6,592 nucleotides of DNA from JACJYE01 sp964432875 (lineage in GTDB: Bacteria; Bacteroidota; Bacteroidia; Chitinophagales; Saprospiraceae). Positions 4,766-6,592 of the stretch are shown here, in pieces (positions within the stretch are counted from its first letter, which is position 1; the number at the start of each line of letters is the position of its first letter). Location of the stretch: contig CAYSPJ010000210.1 of assembly GCA_964432875.1 (NCBI GenBank), forward strand, positions 1-6,592, read 5' to 3'. The notes under the pieces were generated by a model, which saw nothing but the letters and a program-made list of their open reading frames with translations, was not told the DNA's origin and ran no database searches. Position numbers and translations under genes: made by a program.

Positions 4766-5812
4766 ATGCCTTCTAAAAATCACGAACACGGTACCAGGTT
4801 TCGCCTCATCCGCTTATTCAAGGCCATCCAGGAACAGCCTTTTACCTACACAAGAAAGCAGTTGGCCAAAATGACGGATGTTCACCCGGATACCGTAAAG
4901 GATGATATCAATATCATCCGCAATGCGGGCTATGAACTGGAGTGCGACCGTACACGCGGCTTCCGCTACGGTTTTGCCCAGGATCATCCTTTTGAGGAGC
5001 TGAAGCAGTTGCTGGAATTTACTGAAGACGAGCAATTGCTGCTGTTGCGGACGCTCAAGCAGGTCACGCCCCGGAGCATCGCAATGAGCCAACTGAGCGA
5101 GCGCTTATCGGCCGTCTTTGGTCGGCAAATCAAACCGGATGCAGGCTTCACTGCTGATACGCTGCCGCTGCTGCGGGAACCTTCCGCCGAATACAGCCCC
5201 CGCCCGGAGCAATTGCGGCGCCCCTATCTCACCAAGTTCCAATTGCTAGAGCAGGCCTGCAAGCAGAAAGTACAAGTGGTGCTGGTCGATTATCGCTCTT
5301 CCAACAGCAATGAGGTGCGCGACCGCCTGGTGGAGCCCTTCCACGCCAAAATGGAAGATGACACGGTGCAAGCTTATGACGTCGAGAAAAAGGAGCTGCG
5401 CCACTTCCTCCTCTCCCGCATCCTCCGCATTCAGATGACGGATACGCCCTGGGCGCACGAGGTCGAGCACAAGGTGCTGGCCACCGACCCCTTCCGCATC
5501 GTTGATAATAAGCAGGAGCTGGTCCACCTGCGCCTCAGGGTGGGTGCCTACAACGAGCTGGTCGAGCGCTACCCGCTCACCAAAGCCTACATCCAGGAAG
5601 ATGGGAAGGACGAACACATCTACGATTTCCAATGCTCCGTCAACCATAAGTTCTTCGGCCTGACGAATTTCATCCTCGGCTTTCACCACCAGATCGTGGA
5701 GGTCATCGCCCCCGAGCGGCTTAAGGAGCACTTGCGGGAGGAGGTGGAGAAGATGAAGCGGGCGTGGGATAGGGATGGCATCCCTCTTGGGGGGGCGGCA
5801 GGTTTTTCATGA
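4766..5812 (+). CDS. HTH-WYL-WCX transcriptional regulator
   Basis: A 348-residue regulator. Residues about 11-68 form a winged HTH, with QLAKMTDVHPDTVKDDINII at 32-51 as the helix-turn-helix and RGFRYGF (64-70) as the wing. The WYL ligand-sensing domain covers about 155-225: VVLVDYRSSN at 171-180, RLVEPFHAKM at 187-196, and LRHFLLSRI at 211-219, which keeps the conserved Arg-Ile end. The name-giving Trp-Tyr-Leu positions read D199-T200-V201, so the motif is degenerate. A WCX-like C-terminal domain follows (about 245-333). WYL proteins are known to accompany several CRISPR-Cas types and often sense nucleic acids or nucleotides, which fits a role in controlling cas6, 53 nt upstream. I chose the ATG at 4766; a TTG at 4757 would add three residues. 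The last residues, RDGIPLGGAAGFS, are encoded by a palindromic repeat and its flank. Confidence 0.9.
   Translation: MPSKNHEHGTRFRLIRLFKAIQEQPFTYTRKQLAKMTDVHPDTVKDDINIIRNAGYELECDRTRGFRYGFAQDHPFEELKQLLEFTEDEQLLLLRTLKQVTPRSIAMSQLSERLSAVFGRQIKPDAGFTADTLPLLREPSAEYSPRPEQLRRPYLTKFQLLEQACKQKVQVVLVDYRSSNSNEVRDRLVEPFHAKMEDDTVQAYDVEKKELRHFLLSRILRIQMTDTPWAHEVEHKVLATDPFRIVDNKQELVHLRLRVGAYNELVERYPLTKAYIQEDGKDEHIYDFQCSVNHKFFGLTNFILGFHHQIVEVIAPERLKEHLREEVEKMKRAWDRDGIPLGGAAGFS
5765..5785. repeat. Palindromic repeat, left copy, inside the end of the WYL gene
   Basis: The core AGGGATGGCATCCCT (5771-5785) is a perfect 7+1+7 palindrome. With six more bases to the left it matches the copy at 6568-6588 at 20 of 21 positions. 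Read in frame it encodes part of the C-terminal tail of the regulator (Arg-Asp-Gly-Ile-Pro). It looks like a REP-type or cassette-boundary element that has entered the coding end. Confidence 0.65.
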
Positions 5813-5818
5813 AAGCGC

Positions 5819-5849
5819 TTGCTCAATTCACCGAAAAAACATATCTTTA
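5819..5849 (+). promoter_or_regulatory. Probable promoter of the DUF433-DUF5615 pair
   Basis: TTG (5819-5821), then 20 nt, then TATCTTTA (5842-5849), one base from the Bacteroidota consensus TAnnTTTG. It has the same spacing and the same TATCTTT core as the cas6 promoter. Transcription would start near 5855, shortly before the DUF433 start codon, so the pair can be expressed without the cas6-WYL transcript. Confidence 0.55.
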
Positions 5850-5867
5850 TAGCCTGTTCACAAGCTT

Positions 5868-6116
5868 ATGATCAAAATGGAAGTTGATTATCGGAAAATC
5901 ATCACGGTAGAACCGGGCAAGCGCAGCGGCCAACCATGCATCAGAGGGCTGCGCATCACTGTGGGCGACATCTTGAGCTATCTGGCCGCTGGCATGAGCA
6001 TCGCGGAAATCCTGGAGGATTTCCCGAGCTTGCAGGAAACGGATATCTATGCTGCGCTGGCTTATGCCGCCGATGAGTATAATAGCCGGGTGGTGGTGGA
6101 TGGCGCGGCGGCTTGA
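5868..6116 (+). CDS. DUF433 family antitoxin-like protein
   Basis: An 82-residue DUF433 protein, usual for the family. Residues 17-32 carry the signature: a Gly-Gln-Pro-Cys-Ile-Arg-Gly core at 21-27, then LRITV. The rest is a small HTH-like helical bundle: VGDILSYLAAGMSIAEILEDF at 32-52 and ETDIYAALAYAADEY at 57-71. DUF433 proteins are commonly found next to DUF5615 PIN-like proteins and are thought to act as DNA-binding antitoxins that repress their own operon. Here the partner follows 94 nt downstream, farther than the overlap or few bases usual for such pairs. The ATG at 5868 is used; a second ATG at 5877 is possible and would remove three residues without harming the domain. A promoter match precedes it. 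The family call is strong; the antitoxin role is from family knowledge. Confidence 0.88.
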   Translation: MIKMEVDYRKIITVEPGKRSGQPCIRGLRITVGDILSYLAAGMSIAEILEDFPSLQETDIYAALAYAADEYNSRVVVDGAAA

Positions 6117-6119
6117 CAC

Positions 6120-6137
6120 GAGGCGGCATCACGCCTC
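6120..6137. other. Hairpin in the DUF433-DUF5615 spacer
   Basis: GAGGCG (6120-6125) pairs with CGCCTC (6132-6137) around a 6-nt loop, starting 3 nt after the DUF433 stop. The motif GGCGGCATC inside it recurs at 6552-6560 after the next gene. No T-tract follows. It may reduce read-through into the toxin gene or be part of the local repeat family. Confidence 0.4.
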
Positions 6138-6210
6138 TTGCGAGTTCATTCCATAGCGAAGAATATCGGGCCTGATTTTTGCAAATCCCGGTCAACACCT
6201 AAATACATCT

Positions 6211-6540
6211 ATGTTTATCGTTGATAACAATCTCTCGCCGAAGATAGCCACTGCGCTGAATGGAGCCTATCCAGGGATTCTGCACGTGGCGGATGTCAAA
6301 TTAGATGAAAAGACAGATGTTGAAATCTGGGAGTATGCCCAAGCTCATGGTTTGCACATCCTCACCAAGGATAGGGATTTCAAAGACATCCAGGCCATGA
6401 GAGGGGCACCCCCTAAAGTGGTTTGGCTGAGGTTGGGAAATGTATCCACTCGCCAAATCCTTGCCGTCCTCCTGAAGAATGAGGCACACATCAAGAATTT
6501 TCTTGCCCAAAAAGGGGCATGGATGATGGAAATACGCTGA
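6211..6540 (+). CDS. DUF5615 PIN-like domain protein (putative toxin RNase)
   Basis: A 109-residue member of the DUF5615 PIN-like family, related to VapC-type RNases. The sequence shows the family's acidic landmarks: D5 in FIVDNNLSP (2-10), an Asp-Val-Glu-Ile segment (36-39) supplying D36 and E38, and LTKDRDFKD (51-59) with D54, D56 and D59. The strand VVWLRLGN (70-77) follows, then a helical C-terminus. These acidic residues would hold the metal ions for RNA cleavage, so the protein looks catalytically intact. It is paired with the DUF433 gene upstream and is likely its toxin, but the 94-nt gap leaves open whether it has its own start of transcription. The ATG at 6211 begins right at the first strand, as in relatives. 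Other genes of the family may have non-toxin roles. Confidence 0.87.
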   Translation: MFIVDNNLSPKIATALNGAYPGILHVADVKLDEKTDVEIWEYAQAHGLHILTKDRDFKDIQAMRGAPPKVVWLRLGNVSTRQILAVLLKNEAHIKNFLAQKGAWMMEIR

Positions 6541-6567
6541 GGTGGAAAAGGGGCGGCATCCCTTCCT

Positions 6568-6588
6568 TGGGACAGGGATGGCATCCCT
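6568..6588. repeat. Palindromic repeat, right copy, after the DUF5615 gene
   Basis: The core AGGGATGGCATCCCT (6574-6588) is identical to the left copy at 5771-5785, and the 21-nt stretch agrees at 20 positions. Nearby CATCCCT (6557-6563) can also pair with AGGGATG (6574-6580), and GGGC (6551-6554) with GCCC at the window edge, so this tail can fold in more than one way. The element may continue past the window. Confidence 0.65.
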
Positions 6589-6592
6589 GCCC

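Noticed and set aside
3863..6178. Shared GCCTGATTT and GAATATCG words in the cas6 and DUF5615 upstream regions
   Set aside because: The two words occur in opposite order and at different distances from the start codons, so a common regulatory module is not supported.

Overview
The window looks like accessory chromosome from a moderately GC-rich member of the Bacteroidota, possibly Saprospiraceae-like. The evidence is a DUF2911 lipoprotein with a Bacteroidota-style lipobox, two good matches to the Bacteroidota promoter (TTG, 20 nt, TAnnTTTG), and little sign of Shine-Dalgarno sites. The family assignment is inference. A run of exactly 100 N (2610-2709) marks a scaffold join, so this is draft or metagenome-derived sequence and the true distance across the join is unknown.

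Left part (1-2508): a DUF2911 lipoprotein gene on + meets a zinc-independent medium-chain dehydrogenase/reductase (MDR) gene on -, with 6 nt between the stop codons. Upstream of the MDR gene on the same strand lies a secreted papain-fold (C1-like) protein. All four positions that should hold the oxyanion Gln and the Cys/His/Asn triad read Ala/Glu/Phe/Gly, so it looks like a full pseudopeptidase.

Middle (2509-3920): a non-coding stretch interrupted by the N gap; an exported protein with a long C-terminal coiled coil (-); and a 323-nt divergent spacer. This spacer is dense in structure. It holds a solo CRISPR-repeat-like element, a perfect 9-bp hairpin with a UNCG-type loop, a long bulged inverted repeat, and a strong promoter match just ahead of cas6.

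Right part (3921-6592): cas6 (CRISPR RNA-processing endoribonuclease), then, 53 nt later, a regulator with HTH, WYL and WCX domains. No other cas gene and no CRISPR array is visible here, so this is a solitary Cas6-regulator pair within the limits of the window. Next come a DUF433 antitoxin-like gene and a DUF5615 PIN-like gene, probably a toxin-antitoxin pair. Two near-identical 21-nt copies of a palindromic repeat flank the pair. The left copy lies inside the last codons of the WYL gene and encodes its C-terminal tail.

Plausible logic (inference): the WYL protein controls cas6 through the inverted repeats in the divergent spacer, and the toxin-antitoxin pair is a separate repeat-bounded cassette that happens to sit downstream or helps hold the locus. 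The left-hand genes look like ordinary cell-envelope and redox functions, apart from the dead protease.
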